Positions 62,378 through 64,000 of a stretch of 64,000 bases of DNA are shown in pieces. The position numbers were made by a program, and so were the translations under genes. The notes beneath the pieces are model-generated. The model made no database searches. It was not told where the DNA came from and saw nothing but the letters and a program-made list of their open reading frames with translations. Each line of letters opens with the position of its first letter. Position 1 is the first letter of the stretch. The DNA lies in the NCBI GenBank assembly GCA_026002875.1, contig BPGE01000001.1, forward strand, positions 3,658,001 to 3,722,000, given 5' to 3'. The stretch comes from Bryobacteraceae bacterium (lineage in GTDB: Bacteria; Acidobacteriota; Terriglobia; Bryobacterales; Bryobacteraceae).

Positions 62378-63046
62378 TTAGCGCGTCTCCTCTTGAGAGA
62401 CGCGATCGGCGGGCGTTTCGACGACGGCCATGGCGGTCAAAGGATCGATGCGGACGAGGCGGCGCTGCCCGCGGCTGTTGGCGAAGACGAGGCCGACGGC
62501 GGGGAAGGGCTCGCCGGGGGCGAGCAGAACGATGCGGGAGGTTTCCTCGCCGGCGGCGGGCAGAGGGGGCAGGATGGCGGCGATGCGGACGCCGGACTCG
62601 AGTTTCTGTTCGCGGACGAAGCGCCCGGGAAAATCGCGCAGCACGATGCGGCCGGCGGCGCGGTCGGCGAGGAGTTCGAGGGGCGTCTGGGTGCGCTCGA
62701 CGCGGGTGATGCCCTGGGTGAGGAGCGCGGCGGCGCGGTCGGCTTCGGCGCGGAGCCGGAGCGAGTCCATGCCGGCGCTGACGCTCGGGTAGGTGATGCC
62801 GACCATGAGGCTGACGACCATGAGAACGATCATCAGCTCGAGCAGTGTGATGCCGCGCTGGGGGGAACGGCGGCGGGCGGCGGGGCGCTGTGCCGGGCAG
62901 TGCGGGCGGCGGCCCGCTTGAAAATCGCCCGCTGCGGGGCCGTGCAGGGGACCGCCCGCATTCGCGGCCTGCGGTCGCTTCGCGCGCGCCTCTGAGCCCG
63001 CTCTGAACCCGCGGGGATTTTCGATGCTGATGTCCCGGAGGGTCAT
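62378..63046 (-). CDS. gspH: Type II secretion minor pseudopilin GspH with long leader
   Basis: This 222-residue protein has the pseudopilin segment G-I-T-L-L-E-L-M-I-V-L-M-V-V-S at 65-79, with Glu at +5 after the Gly65 cleavage site, and a GspH-type globular domain. The leader before cleavage is 65 residues, whereas 5-20 is usual. No in-frame ATG, GTG or TTG lies closer to the cleavage site, so either the leader is real or translation begins at a rare codon. The leader is Arg/Pro/Ala-rich and unlike coding sequence of neighbours. Confidence 0.82.
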   Translation of the reverse strand: MTLRDISIENPRGFRAGSEARAKRPQAANAGGPLHGPAAGDFQAGRRPHCPAQRPAARRRSPQRGITLLELMIVLMVVSLMVGITYPSVSAGMDSLRLRAEADRAAALLTQGITRVERTQTPLELLADRAAGRIVLRDFPGRFVREQKLESGVRIAAILPPLPAAGEETSRIVLLAPGEPFPAVGLVFANSRGQRRLVRIDPLTAMAVVETPADRVSQEETR

Positions 63047-63067
63047 CGCGGCTCGCTGCGCGTGGCG

Positions 63068-63511
63068 CTATTGCGCCTTCCAGCTGACGATGTCGGCGTT
63101 GATGCCTTCGCCGCCGGGCTGGCCGTCTGCGCCGAGGCAGATGATTTCGGGCTCGTCGCCCTGTTCGCCGGGATAGCGGTAGATGTAGGGCCTGCCCCAC
63201 GGGTCGACGGGGATGTCCTGGGGCAGATAGGGCCCCTGCCACTGCGGCACGTTCTGCGGGCGGCGGCGGAGTGCCTGAAGGCCCATTTCGGTGGTGGGAT
63301 AGGTGCCCGTGTCGAGCTTGTAGGCGCCGAGGGCGGTCATGAACGCGTTGATCTGGGCGCGGGCGGCGGTGACGCGCGCCGTGTCGCTGCGGCTGAGGAG
63401 GCGCGGCGCCACGAGCGCGGCGAACAGCGCGATGATCGTCAGGACGACGAGCATCTCGATGAGGGTGATGCCGCGGCGGCCGCGGTTTGCTTGCCTGGTG
63501 CGGTTCTGCAT
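63068..63511 (-). CDS. gspG: Type II secretion major pseudopilin GspG
   Basis: This 147-residue protein has the leader MQNRTRQANRGRRG cleaved before Ile15, with Glu19 at +5 (I-T-L-I-E-M-L-V-V-L), and the GspG body containing L-G-A-Y-K-L-D-T-G-T-Y-P-T-T-E-M-G-L and P-Y-L-P-Q-D-I-P-V-D-P-W-G-R-P-Y-I-Y. The calcium-site aspartates near the C-terminus (G-A-D-G-Q-P-G-G) are present. It is the main subunit of the pseudopilus. Confidence 0.95.
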   Translation of the reverse strand: MQNRTRQANRGRRGITLIEMLVVLTIIALFAALVAPRLLSRSDTARVTAARAQINAFMTALGAYKLDTGTYPTTEMGLQALRRRPQNVPQWQGPYLPQDIPVDPWGRPYIYRYPGEQGDEPEIICLGADGQPGGEGINADIVSWKAQ

Positions 63512-63532
63512 CTCCGGTAGTTCCCTTCTCTA

Positions 63533-64000
63533 TTACATCGCCAATTCGTTGATGCCGCTGATGGCCATGAGCATGGAGAGGATGAGCGCGCCGACGGCGA
63601 CGCCCATGACGAGGATGACGAGCGGCTCGAAGAGAGAGGTGAAACGCTTGATGGCCGCGCGGGTGTCGGCCTCGTAGATTTCGGCGGCGCGGAGGAACAT
63701 GGTGTCGAGGCGTCCGGTCTCCTCGCCGATCGTGAGGAGGTGGGCGGTGAGGGGCGGGAACGCGCCGGTGGCGGCGAGCGGCGCGCTGATGCCTTCGCCG
63801 CGCTTGACGCCCTGTGCGACAAGCTCGAGGGCGTCGGCCATGCGGCGGTTGGTCATGATGGCACGGGCGATCTGGATGGACTGGATGAGGGGGACGCCGT
63901 TGGCGACGAGCGTGCCCATGGCGCGGGCGAACTGCGCGGTCTGCGCCTTGCGGAGGGCGTCGCCGAGCAGAGGGAGCCGGAGGCGGAAGCCATCCCACCA
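63533..64000 (-). CDS. gspF: Type II secretion platform protein GspF, N-terminus outside window
   Basis: The visible 155 residues are the C-terminal half of the GspF/PilC inner-membrane platform protein: A-Q-F-A-R-A-M-G-T-L-V-A-N-G-V-P-L-I-Q-S-I, then L-L-T-I-G-E-E-T-G-R-L-D-T-M, and the last helices L-F-E-P-L-V-I-L-V-M-G-V-A-V-G. The frame continues to base 64000 without a start. It would recruit the GspE ATPase. The gene is upstream of gspG in the same direction. Confidence 0.95.
   Translation of the reverse strand, partial: WWDGFRLRLPLLGDALRKAQTAQFARAMGTLVANGVPLIQSIQIARAIMTNRRMADALELVAQGVKRGEGISAPLAATGAFPPLTAHLLTIGEETGRLDTMFLRAAEIYEADTRAAIKRFTSLFEPLVILVMGVAVGALILSMLMAISGINELAM

Noticed and set aside
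1-64000. tRNA, rRNA or known riboswitch genes
   Set aside because: No T-loop-type GGTTCGAATC segments, rRNA signatures or recognised aptamers were noticed when reading the gaps.

Overview
The window is about 64 kb of high-GC DNA from a free-living Gram-negative heterotroph, most likely an acidobacterium of the Bryobacterales (Solibacter/Bryobacter type). The evidence is the gene mix: a secreted protein ending in the TIGR03437 domain, an Oar-like outer-membrane beta-barrel followed by a VWA-like protein, a BNR/VPS10 repeat protein, a DUF1080 protein, a sulfatase and a Bryobacteraceae-style type II secretion cluster. LpxD, Lgt and a secretin show an outer membrane. The assignment is inference; no rRNA or tRNA gene, CRISPR array or transposase gene was seen.

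Layout. 1-3.6 kb: truncated sulfatase, then a cytochrome-oxidase assembly operon (heme A synthase-like protein, CtaB, SCO, DUF420). 3.6-8.3 kb: an inverted repeat, lgt, two coupled phosphohexomutase paralogues and a CBM9-like protein. 8.3-20.9 kb: ADP-forming acyl-CoA synthetase fused to a GNAT domain, BNR protein, SDR protein, STAS protein, the cyaY-hemW-ltaE set and a TPR/coiled-coil operon. 20.9-28.9 kb: a tightly packed minus-strand run (lpxD, LOG protein, SpoIIE phosphatase, K+ channel, NAD(P)HX repair enzyme, tsaE, AI-2E-type permease). 28.9-36.5 kb: plug-less Oar-like barrel, VWA-like protein, coiled-coil protein, repeat array A, sugar MFS transporter, DUF1080 protein. 36.6-47.3 kb: HerA-like ATPase, an Arc-type regulator with an SPFH protein behind an operator-like palindrome, quinol NO reductase, AddB-like nuclease, glycoside hydrolase. 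47.3-54.9 kb: repeat array B, the TIGR03437 protein, another secreted protein, repeat array C. 54.9-64 kb: the type II secretion operon gspF-G-H-I-J-K-L-M-C-(extra)-D, cut at gspF.

Three features stand out. First, three intergenic arrays (A, B, C) hold 24 copies of a perfect or near-perfect 20-bp palindrome at a period of about 63 bp (126 bp in B). Two stem variants differ by compensated base changes and share a CUUG/CAAG loop, so structure rather than coding appears conserved. Second, the plus strand changes abruptly from C-rich to G-rich at about 36.5 kb whatever the gene orientation, which means a replication-origin-type skew switch or an inversion junction. Array polarity flips with it. 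Third, many genes carry a TANNNT hexamer 6-9 nt before the start codon and no ribosome-binding site, which suggests widespread leaderless or very short-leader transcripts, while genes inside operons are joined by ATGA, TGATG or TTGA overlaps.
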